Origin: Mycolicibacterium sp. CBMA 234
Lineage (GTDB): Bacteria; Actinomycetota; Actinomycetes; Mycobacteriales; Mycobacteriaceae
DNA length: 64,000 bases
Assembly (NCBI RefSeq): GCF_009729415.1
Contig: NZ_MPKW01000030.1
Coordinates: 124,001-188,000, forward strand
Direction: 5' to 3'
Under the pieces are notes generated by a model that ran no database searches, was not told the DNA's origin, and saw only the letters and a program-made list of their open reading frames with translations. Below, piece after piece: positions 1 to 8,437 of the stretch. Numbering within the stretch: the stretch's first letter is position 1; every line of letters begins with the position of its first letter. The position numbers and the translations under genes are program-made.

Positions 1-114
1 CTCGCCGACGTGCGGTCGCAGCGTCTCGATGAGATTCTCCGCGTAGTCACCCACGGCTGTCTCATGATTGGCCGGGCCGACGTACACCAACCGGTAGTCC
101 TTGAGCGTGGTCAC
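1..114 (-). CDS. Glycosyltransferase-like protein, N-terminal fragment (cut by window edge)
   Basis: Only the first 38 codons are present; the gene continues left of the window. The start is GTG at 114, chosen because AGGAG lies about 8 nt upstream. The visible N-terminus reads VTTLKDYRLVYVGPANHE and then an amphipathic helix, which fits the first beta-alpha unit of a sugar-active enzyme. It begins 20 bp after the stop of the family-4 glycosyltransferase gene on the same strand, so the two are probably co-transcribed. A glycosyltransferase role is inferred mainly from this neighbour; the fragment carries no diagnostic motif. Confidence 0.5.
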   Translation of the reverse strand, partial: MTTLKDYRLVYVGPANHETAVGDYAENLIETLRPHVGE

Positions 115-134
115 CGACGTTGCTCCTGTTCCCG

Positions 135-1283
135 CTAGTACCCGGCCAGCTTGTCGACTGCCTCGTGCAGTCGAGCGCTGAATGCGTCCTCAGTGAACTG
201 GGCGACGTGGTGCCTGATCTTCTCTTGGTCCCATGCCCGCGACTCGAAGCGCTGGAGCGCCTCGCGCACCGAATCCGGTTGCGGCTCATCGAAATACAAT
301 CCGGTGACGCCCTCGTCGATGGTGTCCAGGAAGCCGCCGAACCGCAGCGCGACGCTCGGCCGGCCCCACACTCCCGCCTCGATCGGGGTCAGACCGTAGT
401 CCTCGTAGCTCGACGACAGCAGGGCCCGGCAGTTCTTGTAGAGCCAGGCCATCTGGCCGTCGGTGAGGTTGTGCAGCATGGTGACGTTGTCGGTCTTCAT
501 CGCCCGCAGCCGGTCGGCCTCGGGGCCGTTGCCGACCACGACCAGCTGCCGGTCGCTGCCTGCGAAGGCCCGCACGATGACGTCGACGTTCTTGTACGGC
601 AGCAGGCGGCACACGACGAGATAGAAACTGCCGTCCGGATCAGCGAGATCGACCTTGTCCTCGAGCTCGTCAACAGGTTCCACCGCGTACGACCGCGACA
701 TGGCGACCGGCGCGAACATCACCTCGGCGTCGATGTCGTAAGCCTTCTTGACGTACCCGCTGATCATGGTCGAGATCGCGAGGTACTTGTCGGCAGCGAG
801 GGCCTGCCGGCGGTCCCAGTCCAGCAAGCGGTTCTTGGTGAGCTTGAGGCCGAGGCGTTTGATCGGGTTGGCATGGTCCCCGAGGTAGGCCTCGGTCTGG
901 TACAGCCAGCGCGCCGGGTTGTAGCAGTAGATGAGTTTCTTGCCGTTGGTGCGGAAGCCGTGCGACCAGCCACTGCAGCTGGCGAGCACGACGTCGGCGT
1001 CGATGTGCATCGACTCCGCGACTAGTGGGTAGATCGGCAGCGCGGCCCGGTGGTACTTGCGAGCCAGGCCGATCTTGTTCAGCGCGGAAACCCGGATGTC
1101 CAGGTCGGCGAACTCCGGATAGGTCAGCTCCGGGTCGTACAGCATTGTGTAGAGCGGGGCGTCCGGGAACGCCTTGGTCATCGAAAGGACAACTTTTTCA
1201 GCGCCGCCGAACTGGGTCAGGTAATCGTGGGCGAGGGCCACTTTGGGCCCGTCCACTCCGTCGTACTTGCGCGTCGAATGCAC
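135..1283 (-). CDS. Glycosyltransferase family 4 (GT-B fold)
   Basis: 382 aa. It probably transfers a sugar from a nucleotide-sugar donor to a lipid-linked or polysaccharide acceptor on the cytoplasmic side of the membrane. The N-terminal domain has the glycine loop FGGAEK (residues 25-30). The C-terminal donor domain has VVCRLLPYKNVD (about 223-234), VVGNGPE (249-255) and the E-x7-E signature in SYEDYGLTPIEAG (E294, E302), typical of GT4 enzymes. The GTG start at 1283 has AAGGGG upstream. It lies 5' of the truncated gene at the window edge, in a glycan gene set that includes a methyltransferase, an epimerase and a nucleotide-sugar dehydrogenase. Acceptor and donor cannot be read from the sequence. 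Confidence 0.87.
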   Translation of the reverse strand: MHSTRKYDGVDGPKVALAHDYLTQFGGAEKVVLSMTKAFPDAPLYTMLYDPELTYPEFADLDIRVSALNKIGLARKYHRAALPIYPLVAESMHIDADVVLASCSGWSHGFRTNGKKLIYCYNPARWLYQTEAYLGDHANPIKRLGLKLTKNRLLDWDRRQALAADKYLAISTMISGYVKKAYDIDAEVMFAPVAMSRSYAVEPVDELEDKVDLADPDGSFYLVVCRLLPYKNVDVIVRAFAGSDRQLVVVGNGPEADRLRAMKTDNVTMLHNLTDGQMAWLYKNCRALLSSSYEDYGLTPIEAGVWGRPSVALRFGGFLDTIDEGVTGLYFDEPQPDSVREALQRFESRAWDQEKIRHHVAQFTEDAFSARLHEAVDKLAGY

Positions 1284-1685
1284 TGTTGATATCCCCTTGC
1301 GCCGATCTGTCGATCGTTTCGCGGTCGTATGTCGTACACCCGAGAAGTGCGGGCACGCATATCGAACCGCAAACTAACGCAAATGACAAGCCAAATGCCC
1401 TGAGCAGGCCAAAAGCGGCAGAGTAGGCGTGTCTACCCCGTCACCCAGCTAAGCCGCCCATCGAGTCCGGAACACTCCAGAAACTGCACGCCAGAGGCCT
1501 ATTCGCCGCACCGACGAACGGTCGACACCAGGCAATATCCGCATTCTGGCAAATCGCTGAACACGGCGCCGATCACCGGCAGATCCGCAGATCCCGCAAT
1601 GCGCACTCCGGCGGCCGCGCGCCGGCTCCGCACGTTGCAGGCGCAGCGTTTATTGACCATCCAGCAAACAGATTGGGGGACTAGA
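1284..1685. other. Non-coding stretch between glycosyltransferase and methyltransferase genes
   Basis: About 400 bp with no convincing gene. It must hold the promoter for the leftward glycosyltransferase gene: the A+T-richer part at about 1290-1400 is the likely place, but no unambiguous -10/-35 pair stands out. The short leftward frame at 1499-1744 runs into the 3' end of the methyltransferase gene and has no ribosome site or recognisable protein character. No strong terminator hairpin was found. Confidence 0.55.
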
Positions 1686-2444
1686 TCAGCGGCGCGGCCG
1701 GCAGAGGAACCACGCCTGGCTGCTGGCAAAACCGCCGAGTGCACCCAGCGGGGTGAACTCCGTGTTCACGATCTCCAGGGTCTGCGACACCCGCTCACGC
1801 AACGCGCGCCAGTTGAATCCGAAGTGGGAGTAGCCCGTGAGCCCGTCGACTTCATACAGCGGGCGCTCGACCTTCGTCGAAGCGCGGGCGAACACCATCC
1901 GCGCCGCGTCTCGGGGACCGTAGCGCTCCGAGACGTGATAGCTGCTGTTACCCATGCGGGCGGCCAACGCCCGGATGGACTGCTTCACCGCGAATGACGG
2001 ACCGATCTCGATCGGGACGCTGATGATGACGCGCCCCGTCGGCGAGCACAGCCGCGCGATGTCGTCGAGGATGGTGTCGATTGCCTCGTCGGTGCAGTGC
2101 TCCAGCGTCTCCTGGCATGTCACCACGTCGAAGGCGCCGTCGTAATCTTCGCCGAGGTCCCCGATCGAGACGAAATGCAGGTTCGGGATGGCACCGAGCC
2201 GGTCTCGGCAGTCCTGGATTTGGTGTTCATCGATGTCACAGCCGTAGCCCTCGGCAATGCGATCGGACGCCATGGCGAGGAAGGTCGCGTCGCCGCAACC
2301 GTAGTCAAGGACTTTGCTGTTCGAACGATCGATGAGGCTGATGGCCTTCTCGTACCGCGACCGGTGACTCCAGGCAATGACCGGATTCGTGTTCGCAGCC
2401 TGGTCCTTGTAGTAATGGCCGCCCTCTACAGCATCGATATCCAC
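1686..2444 (-). CDS. SAM-dependent class I methyltransferase
   Basis: 252 aa from the chosen GTG at 2444, which has AGGGGA 5-6 nt upstream; the frame is open further upstream but without a ribosome site. Motif I is VLDYGCGD (residues 45-52). An acidic residue ending strand 2 (YGCDIDE) and the post-motif FDVVTCQETLEHC complete a Methyltransf_11/23-type Rossmann fold. ETLEH resembles the ExLEH of UbiG/COQ3-like O-methyltransferases. It sits between a glycosyltransferase gene and accD5 (divergent), so methylation of a sugar or lipid-linked glycan is a reasonable inference; the substrate is unknown. Confidence 0.82.
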   Translation of the reverse strand: MDIDAVEGGHYYKDQAANTNPVIAWSHRSRYEKAISLIDRSNSKVLDYGCGDATFLAMASDRIAEGYGCDIDEHQIQDCRDRLGAIPNLHFVSIGDLGEDYDGAFDVVTCQETLEHCTDEAIDTILDDIARLCSPTGRVIISVPIEIGPSFAVKQSIRALAARMGNSSYHVSERYGPRDAARMVFARASTKVERPLYEVDGLTGYSHFGFNWRALRERVSQTLEIVNTEFTPLGALGGFASSQAWFLCRPRR

Positions 2445-2583
2445 GCCTGTCCCCTCGCCACCCAAGCCCGGGCAATTACGTTGCCAGCTAACTCCGTGGA
2501 GTATAACCACTGCCGTCACGGGACCGCAGATAGACGACAGATCAGGCCGTGTGAACCGCCGAGTGGGCACCCAACTTCACAAC

Positions 2584-2597
2584 TTTCTTAGAGAACC
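2584..2597 (+). promoter_or_regulatory. accD5 upstream motif shared with accA3
   Basis: TTTCTTAGAGAACC, containing the inverted repeat TTCT-tag-AGAA. It lies directly before the putative accD5 -10 element TAACAT (2600-2605), which is 7 nt before the ATG, so accD5 looks leaderless. The identical 14-mer occurs at 10631-10644 upstream of accA3. Position over the core promoter suggests an operator; the binding protein is unknown. Confidence 0.55.
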
Positions 2598-2612
2598 GTT
2601 AACATCGACGCC

Positions 2613-4241
2613 ATGACGAGCGTGACCGAGCCACCGGTGGACAAGGCGATCGACATCCACACCACCGCAGGCAAGCTGGAAGACCTGCGTAGGCGTACCG
2701 AAGAGACCCTCCACCCGGTCGGCGAGGCCGCAGTCGAGAAGGTCCACCAGAAGGGCAAGCTCACCGCCCGCGAGCGCATCCTGGCGCTGTTGGACGAAGG
2801 TTCGTTCGTCGAACTCGACGCGCTGGCCAAGCACCGCAGCACCAACTTCGGCCTGGGCGACAAGCACCCGCTCGGCGACGGTGTGGTGACCGGCTACGGC
2901 ACCATCGACGGCCGCGAGGTCTGCCTCTTCAGCCAGGACGCCACCGTCTTCGGCGGCAGCCTCGGTGAGGTCTACGGCGAGAAGATCGTCAAGGTCCAGG
3001 AGCTGGCCATCAAGACCGGCCGCCCGCTGATCGGCATCAACGACGGCGCCGGCGCCCGCATCCAGGAGGGTGTGGTCTCGCTCGGCCTGTACAGCCGCAT
3101 CTTCCGCAACAACATCCTGGCCTCGGGCGTCATCCCCCAGATTTCGCTGATCATGGGTGCCGCGGCCGGTGGCCACGTCTACTCCCCCGCGCTCACCGAC
3201 TTCATCATCATGGTCGACCAGACCAGCCAGATGTTCATCACCGGACCGGACGTCATCAAGACCGTCACCGGTGAAGAGGTCACCATGGAGGAGCTGGGCG
3301 GCGCCCACACCCATGAGGCCAAGTCCGGCACCGTGCACTACGTCGCCTCCGGCGAGCAGGACGCCCTGGACTACGTCCGCGACCTGCTGAGCTACCTGCC
3401 CCCGAACAACTACGCCGAGCCGCCGCGCTTCCCCGCGCCGCCGCACCCGGGCGCCATCGAGGACAACCTCACCGACGAGGACCTCGAGCTCGACACGCTG
3501 ATCCCGGATTCGCCGAACCAGCCGTACGACATGCACGAGGTCATCTCGCGCATCCTCGACGACGACGAGTTCCTCGAGGTTCAGCCCGGCTACGCACAGA
3601 ACATCGTCATCGGCTTCGGCCGCATCGACGGTCGTCCGGTCGGCATCGTGGCCAACCAGCCGACGCAGTTCGCCGGCTGCTTGGATATCAACGCCTCGGA
3701 GAAGGCCGCCCGGTTCATCCGGACCTGCGACGCCTTCAACATCCCGATCATCATGCTGGTGGACGTCCCGGGCTTCCTGCCGGGCACCGAGCAGGAGTAC
3801 AACGGCATCATCCGCCGCGGCGCCAAGCTGCTGTACGCCTACGGTGAGGCCACCGTCGCGAAGATCACCGTCATCACCCGCAAGGCCTACGGCGGCGCGT
3901 ACTGCGTCATGGGCTCCAAGGACATGGGTTGCGACGTCAACCTAGCGTGGCCGACGGCCCAGATCGCCGTCATGGGTGCCTCGGGCGCGGTCGGCTTCGT
4001 CTACCGCTCGGAGCTCAAGAGCGCCGCGGCCAACGGCGAGGATGTGGACGCCCTGCGCCTGCAGCTGCAGCAGGAGTACGAGGACACCCTGGTGAACCCG
4101 TACGTTGCCGCCGAGCGCGGTTACGTCGATGCGGTCATCCCGCCGTCGCACACCCGCGGCTACATCGCCAACTCGCTGCGTCTGCTGGAGCGCAAGATCG
4201 TTCAGACGCCGCCGAAGAAGCACGGGAACATCCCGCTGTGA
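2613..4241 (+). CDS. accD5: Propionyl-CoA/acyl-CoA carboxylase beta subunit AccD5
   Basis: 542 aa, the full length of the family. It carries the carboxyltransferase half-reaction moving CO2 from carboxybiotin on AccA3 to propionyl- or acetyl-CoA, giving methylmalonyl- or malonyl-CoA for (methyl-branched) lipids and mycolates. N- and C-terminal crotonase-like carboxyltransferase domains are visible, with GAGARIQEGV and GGAYCVMGSKDMG as the oxyanion-hole regions and GFLPGTEQEYNGIIRRGAK in the CoA/biotin face. The stop overlaps the GTG of accE5. The upstream sequence has a leaderless-type -10 (TAACAT) and the motif shared with accA3, pointing to co-regulation of the subunits, whose genes are 6.4 kb apart. 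Confidence 0.97.
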   Translation: MTSVTEPPVDKAIDIHTTAGKLEDLRRRTEETLHPVGEAAVEKVHQKGKLTARERILALLDEGSFVELDALAKHRSTNFGLGDKHPLGDGVVTGYGTIDGREVCLFSQDATVFGGSLGEVYGEKIVKVQELAIKTGRPLIGINDGAGARIQEGVVSLGLYSRIFRNNILASGVIPQISLIMGAAAGGHVYSPALTDFIIMVDQTSQMFITGPDVIKTVTGEEVTMEELGGAHTHEAKSGTVHYVASGEQDALDYVRDLLSYLPPNNYAEPPRFPAPPHPGAIEDNLTDEDLELDTLIPDSPNQPYDMHEVISRILDDDEFLEVQPGYAQNIVIGFGRIDGRPVGIVANQPTQFAGCLDINASEKAARFIRTCDAFNIPIIMLVDVPGFLPGTEQEYNGIIRRGAKLLYAYGEATVAKITVITRKAYGGAYCVMGSKDMGCDVNLAWPTAQIAVMGASGAVGFVYRSELKSAAANGEDVDALRLQLQQEYEDTLVNPYVAAERGYVDAVIPPSHTRGYIANSLRLLERKIVQTPPKKHGNIPL

Positions 4242-4498
4242 GCGCCGACGTGCAGACCCCCGAAACTGAAGCCGCAGCAGAAGCGCCCATCGCGCCGATG
4301 TTCCAGGTCGTCAAGGGCAACCCGTCCGATGAGGAGCTCGCTGCCCTGGTGACGGTGCTGGCCAGCGCCTCCGGCGGCGGTGCCGCTGCCGGCACCGGCG
4401 ACCGTAACGACTGGGGCCACCCGGTCTCCAAGCTGCGGTACGCGCACACCAGCTGGCAGCTGGTCACGTTGGTGGAGCGCACCTTCGTGCGTCGATGA
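4238..4498 (+). CDS. accE5: Acyl-CoA carboxylase epsilon subunit AccE5
   Basis: 86 aa, starting at the GTG that overlaps the accD5 TGA (GTGA), so translation is coupled. The N-terminus is acidic and alanine-rich; the core FQVVKGNPSDEELAALVTVL is the actinobacterial acyl-CoA carboxylase epsilon domain, followed by a glycine-rich linker and a basic, aromatic C-terminus with the W of SWQLVT. In mycobacteria this subunit binds AccD5 and stimulates the AccA3-AccD5 holoenzyme. The gene order accD5-accE5-maf is conserved in mycobacteria. Confidence 0.95.
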   Translation: MSADVQTPETEAAAEAPIAPMFQVVKGNPSDEELAALVTVLASASGGGAAAGTGDRNDWGHPVSKLRYAHTSWQLVTLVERTFVRR

Positions 4499-4529
4499 GC
4501 GCTTGCGCGAAGAGCATCCGGCACGGCTG

Positions 4530-5165
4530 ATGCGCCTGGTCCTCGGCTCGGCCTCGTCGGGCCGGCTCAGTGTGTTGCGTAAGGCCGGCATCGATCCGAT
4601 CGTGCTGGTGTCCGATGTCGACGAGGACGCGATCATCGCGGCCCTCGGCGACGCCGGCCCCAGTGCGACCGTGCAAGCCCTTGCGACCGCGAAAGCTGAG
4701 CGCGTCGCCGAGTTGGTCGACGCCGGCTTGTCGTCGGATTGCGTTGTGATCGGCTGCGATTCGATGCTCGAGTTCGACGGCCGCTTGACAGGCAAGCCGG
4801 GCTCCCCCGATGTCGCACGGCGCCAATGGCATTCGATGGCAGGCCGCAGCGCGGTGCTGCACACCGGCCATTGCGTCATCCGCCTGGAAGACGGCGCCGT
4901 CACCGCGCAGGTGAGCGAACTCGGTTCCACCACAGTGCATTTCGGCCAGCCCAGCCCGACGGACTTGGATGCTTACCTGGCGTCCGGCGAACCGCTGTGG
5001 GTGGCCGGCGCATTCACCCTTGACGGCCTGGGCGGCTGGTTCATCGACAGGATCGACGGCGACCCGTCGAACGTCATTGGGTTGAGCCTGCCGCTACTGC
5101 GCCAGATGCTGACGCAGCTCGGGGTGTCCGTCGCCGCGCTATGGGCTGCGAATCCGGCTGTCTGA
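4530..5165 (+). CDS. maf: Maf-family nucleoside triphosphate pyrophosphatase
   Basis: 211 aa. It hydrolyses non-canonical or canonical NTPs to NMP and PPi, a housecleaning role. The start MRLVLGSASSGRLSVL gives the Maf P-loop-like S-x-S-x-x-R motif, and DEDAIIAAL, GCDSMLEFDG and GKPGSPDVARR match the family's conserved blocks. The ATG at 4530 follows accE5 by 31 nt in the same direction, as in M. tuberculosis (Rv3280-Rv3282). It converges with the DUF4333 protein gene 12 bp downstream. Confidence 0.95.
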   Translation: MRLVLGSASSGRLSVLRKAGIDPIVLVSDVDEDAIIAALGDAGPSATVQALATAKAERVAELVDAGLSSDCVVIGCDSMLEFDGRLTGKPGSPDVARRQWHSMAGRSAVLHTGHCVIRLEDGAVTAQVSELGSTTVHFGQPSPTDLDAYLASGEPLWVAGAFTLDGLGGWFIDRIDGDPSNVIGLSLPLLRQMLTQLGVSVAALWAANPAV

Positions 5166-5177
5166 CAGCACTATTCG

Positions 5178-5954
5178 CTAGTTCACCGGCTGATAGGTGA
5201 AGGAGACCTTGCCGTCCGAGACGGCGGTGACGGTCAGCGTGTAGCTGTGGCTCTGCCCGCCGACGACGGCTGTGCACCGTTGCGTGGCCCCCACTTTGCT
5301 CTCCACATCACCGGCACAGTTGACGGCGTCCGTGCTTCGGCCACTTTGCCGCAACTGCGCGGCGAGTGAGGTCTCCGCAACAGACTTCTCCAACACCGGA
5401 GTCAGGCCGTAATTCATTGCGAGCCCGGATACTTCGCTGACCAGAGCGGTACGCCGGCTGGTGTAGCCGCTGTCGGTGATGTCGCAGAACGCGACCGCGC
5501 CCTGCTTCCCTTCGAGCCCGGACAGGCACGTCACCGACTGTGGCGCGGCGTTGCGCGTGCGGGTCACCATGTCCGCCACGGCGGCCTCCAGCTGAGTCTT
5601 GGACACCGCCGGGGTCATCGAATAGCTGACCTTGCCATTGTCGACGCTGGACACCGTGACGGTCGGTTGAATGCCGTAGGCGGGCGACATCGTGACGTCG
5701 CAGCGCGTGCTCTGCCCGACCCGCGCGATGAGGCCGCGCTCGCAGATTACGGACTGCGGAGGCTGGCTGGTGAACGCGTCGTGGATGGCCCGTTCCAGCG
5801 AGACCTTGTCCACCATGGGGAGCTGCGCCGACGGCTTGGCCTGGATCGGTTCCTGGTCCGGCCGGGTCAGGCTGTAGATCAGCGCCGCGAACCCGGTCAC
5901 CACCAGTACTGCGATGACGACCAGTGCGACGATGCGTGCCCTCATGGCAGTCAT
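5178..5954 (-). CDS. Membrane-anchored protein with three DUF4333-type repeats
   Basis: 258 aa. An N-terminal transmembrane anchor (residues about 8-28, hydrophobic with basic flank RAR) is followed by three repeats of roughly 70 aa. Each repeat has the same C-x13-C spacing (SVICERG...RC, SVTCLSG...FC, AVNCAGD...RC) and a G-K-V-S(Y/F) strand near its end. This is the DUF4333 pattern common in actinobacterial envelope proteins; the paired cysteines probably form a disulfide in each repeat outside the membrane. Function is unknown. It lies between maf (convergent) and the sugar epimerase gene, which is 43 bp upstream-facing on the same side, so it may have been brought in with the glycan genes. 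Confidence 0.8.
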   Translation of the reverse strand: MTAMRARIVALVVIAVLVVTGFAALIYSLTRPDQEPIQAKPSAQLPMVDKVSLERAIHDAFTSQPPQSVICERGLIARVGQSTRCDVTMSPAYGIQPTVTVSSVDNGKVSYSMTPAVSKTQLEAAVADMVTRTRNAAPQSVTCLSGLEGKQGAVAFCDITDSGYTSRRTALVSEVSGLAMNYGLTPVLEKSVAETSLAAQLRQSGRSTDAVNCAGDVESKVGATQRCTAVVGGQSHSYTLTVTAVSDGKVSFTYQPVN

Positions 5955-5997
5955 TGTGCCTGTCCCCCACCGGTGCGGAGGGCAGTAGGTCCGCTGA

Positions 5998-6978
5998 CTA
6001 CATCAAGTCGTTGGCGGGCACATCGTTTCGGTGTTCGCGGTACCACGCCACGGTGCGTGTCAGACCGTCGTCCAGGGCCACTTGCGGCGACCAGCCCAGC
6101 GCCCGCATCTTCGAGATGTCCGGGCACCGGCGCGGTGTGCCACCGGCCTGCAATTCGCCGGGCTTGATCTCGAGCTCGACCCCGACGGCGCGGCCGATCC
6201 GCGTCGCCAACTCCCGGACGCTGAGTTCCTCGTCGCTGCCGAGGTGGTAAATCTCGCGGTGCCCGCCCTTTTCGTACATCGTCAGGATGCCGTCGACGAT
6301 GTCGTCGACGTAGCAGAACGAACGGGTCTCGCTGCCGTCGCCCTGGATCGAGAAGGTCGGATCACCGCTCTCCTGACATCCCAGGGCCCGCAGGATGAAC
6401 TGCGGTTCGACGTGCTTCCAGCCCATGTTGGGCCCAAACACGTTGTGCGGCCGGAAAACCTGGACCTGTCGGTAGTGGTCCTGGCCGTAGTTGAAGGCGA
6501 TCAACTCGCTGACGATCTTGCCGCCACCGTAGGAGTACCGGGGGTTGAGGCTGTCCGGCAGCATCAACGGAATGGTCTCCGGGGTGGGGATGATCTCGGG
6601 CGTCTGGTACACCTCGGCGGTCGACGCGACGATGAGGTCGGGCACCCCCGCGGCGCGGCCGGCGTTGGTCACGGCGAGCGCACCGCGCAGGCCGACGTCG
6701 AGCACCAGCTCCGGCTGCTTGTAGAAGTTCTCGGTGCCGTTGATGGCAGCCAGGTGCATGACCACCTCGGCGCCGGCGAACGCCTTCTCCAGCGCATCCT
6801 GGTCGCGCACGTCGCAGGTGAAAAGCTCGACGTCCGAAGCAACTTCAGCGAAGCGGCTGGCGTCGCCGCGGACCATCGAGTCCACGACCGCGACCTGCCA
6901 GCCGTCCCAGACCAGTTTCTTGACCAGGTAGGCACCGATGAATCCGCCACCACCGGTGACCACGACCCGCTTAGACAC
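5998..6978 (-). CDS. NAD-dependent nucleotide-sugar epimerase/dehydratase (extended SDR)
   Basis: 326 aa from the GTG at 6978, which overlaps the stop of the dehydrogenase gene by 8 nt. The NAD-binding glycine motif is TGGGGFIG (residues 8-15), with D33 ending strand 2, STAEVY (119-124) and the catalytic Y150-GGG-K154. The extended SDR fold acts on UDP- or GDP-sugars, by 4-epimerisation, 4,6-dehydration or UDP-uronic acid decarboxylation. Its partner in the operon oxidises a nucleotide sugar to a uronic acid, so a UDP-uronate epimerase or decarboxylase fits best, but that is inference. Expression is probably coupled to the dehydrogenase. Confidence 0.88.
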   Translation of the reverse strand: MSKRVVVTGGGGFIGAYLVKKLVWDGWQVAVVDSMVRGDASRFAEVASDVELFTCDVRDQDALEKAFAGAEVVMHLAAINGTENFYKQPELVLDVGLRGALAVTNAGRAAGVPDLIVASTAEVYQTPEIIPTPETIPLMLPDSLNPRYSYGGGKIVSELIAFNYGQDHYRQVQVFRPHNVFGPNMGWKHVEPQFILRALGCQESGDPTFSIQGDGSETRSFCYVDDIVDGILTMYEKGGHREIYHLGSDEELSVRELATRIGRAVGVELEIKPGELQAGGTPRRCPDISKMRALGWSPQVALDDGLTRTVAWYREHRNDVPANDLM

Positions 6979-8314
6979 GCTCGACGACCTTTCCGCTGCG
7001 GCCCACGGCGAAGTAGTTGTCGCCCAGTTCGGTGGCCGGCAGGTGGCTGTAGTGGTTCCAGTAATCGAAGACGAAGCCGTCAGGGCTGATGAACTCGCTG
7101 ATGGTGCGCGGCGAGATGGTGCCCAGCGACGGGTGGTTGTTGCCGAGCACCACGACGTCCGCGCCACTCACCGCGTCACCGAACCGGTTGTACACCTTGT
7201 GCCCCGGAAACGCTTCGGCCAGAACGTCATTCGGCGTAACCGGGTCGTAGAGGCCGATCTCTGCATTCGGATGCGCGGCCTTCAGCTCGCCCAACACCTT
7301 GATGGACATGGACCCACGCAGGTCGCTGGTCTCGGGCTGGCCCTTGAACGCCATGCCCAGCAGGTTGATCCGCAGCGGCCCGTCCGCGCCCAACGACCGG
7401 CGGGCGATCTCGCTGCTGATGAAGCGCACCGTCTCGGCGGGCTGGCGCTCGTTGACCAGCCGACCGGCGGCGGTGATGTCCAGCGTGACGCCACGTTCGC
7501 GCACGCTCTCCATCAGGATGTGCGGATCCTTCTCCAGGCAGGGACCGCCGACCAGACCCGGCAACGGGATATTGGTGCGGTTGTATCCGAGTTTGCCCGC
7601 CGAGATCACCTCATAGGCGCTGACGCCGAATGCGTCGCAAATCCGGGCAACCTCGTTGGCGAACGCGAACTGCACATCGCGGAACGTGTTGCTCACCAAT
7701 TTGATGATCTCGGCGGTCTCGATATCGGAGACCAGCACGATCGAGCTGGTGAGCTTGCGGAATACCGCGGCGGCGCGGTCCGCGACCGCCGGATCGTCGG
7801 CGCCGACGATCTGGGGCAGCTCGCGCAATTCCTGCAGCGCCTTGCCTTCCAGGGTGCGCTCGGGGCACATCGCGATGTCAAAGCTCTTGCCGCTGGCGGC
7901 CAGCATCGGTGCCACCACGTCGCGGGTGGTGCCGACCTTGACCGTCGAACGCAGGATGACGAGCGCGCCATCCTGCATGTTTCCGGCGATGTCGCGGGCG
8001 GCGGCCTCGATCATGTCCACCCGGGCCACGCCGTCCGCCGCCAACGGGGTGCCGACGGTGATGATGTAGGTGTCGCACGTGAAGCTGTCGTCGAACGCGG
8101 TGACGGCCTTGAGTTTCCCGAATCGGGTGACGCCCTCGAGAGCGTCGGGCAGGCCGGTCTCGGTGAAATGTGGCAAACCCTGATTGGTCATATCGACCAA
8201 TTCCTGACGGGTCTCGATCCCGATCACGGAGTTCCCCGCTTCAGCCAGCACGGTGGCGAGCGTCAACCCCACATATCCGAGTCCAATGATTCCGACGTCG
8301 TATTTCTCTGGCAA
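6971..8314 (-). CDS. Nucleotide-sugar (UDP-Glc / UDP-ManNAc type) 6-dehydrogenase
   Basis: 447 aa. It performs the two-step NAD-dependent oxidation of C6 of a nucleotide sugar to a uronic acid. Visible are GLGYVGL (residues 11-17), TVGTP (86-90), CPERTLEGKAL (150-160; the CPER-x-L-x-G form is typical of UDP-N-acetylmannosamine and related dehydrogenases), the catalytic Cys259 in LVGGPCLEKDPH, and the C-terminal domain from LGMAFKG. The start is TTG at 8314 with GGAGGG about 8 nt upstream. It is divergent from sseA and is the first gene of a two-gene unit with the epimerase. The set implies an acidic sugar in a surface polysaccharide or glycolipid. Confidence 0.9.
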   Translation of the reverse strand: MPEKYDVGIIGLGYVGLTLATVLAEAGNSVIGIETRQELVDMTNQGLPHFTETGLPDALEGVTRFGKLKAVTAFDDSFTCDTYIITVGTPLAADGVARVDMIEAAARDIAGNMQDGALVILRSTVKVGTTRDVVAPMLAASGKSFDIAMCPERTLEGKALQELRELPQIVGADDPAVADRAAAVFRKLTSSIVLVSDIETAEIIKLVSNTFRDVQFAFANEVARICDAFGVSAYEVISAGKLGYNRTNIPLPGLVGGPCLEKDPHILMESVRERGVTLDITAAGRLVNERQPAETVRFISSEIARRSLGADGPLRINLLGMAFKGQPETSDLRGSMSIKVLGELKAAHPNAEIGLYDPVTPNDVLAEAFPGHKVYNRFGDAVSGADVVVLGNNHPSLGTISPRTISEFISPDGFVFDYWNHYSHLPATELGDNYFAVGRSGKVVERV

Positions 8315-8437
8315 ATCCTCAATCCCTCCGGTGCGCCCTGTGGGAGACGGGTTTTTTCATACCGTAGCGGCTGGCACGCAAACAAGTTTCGACCTTACGG
8401 GTCTGCGCCGCATTTCGCGCGTAGGTACGCTTCCAGT

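Noticed and set aside
1499..1744. Minus-strand frame of 81 codons
   Set aside because: It overlaps the end of the methyltransferase gene, lacks a ribosome site and looks like translated intergenic DNA.
2577..3536. Long minus-strand frame inside accD5
   Set aside because: It is a complement-frame artefact of high third-position G+C; the protein is Val/Asp/Gly-rich without motifs, and accD5 on the other strand is certain. The same holds for long antisense frames in accA3, lhr (22246-23370), pcd, glpD2 and pmmB.
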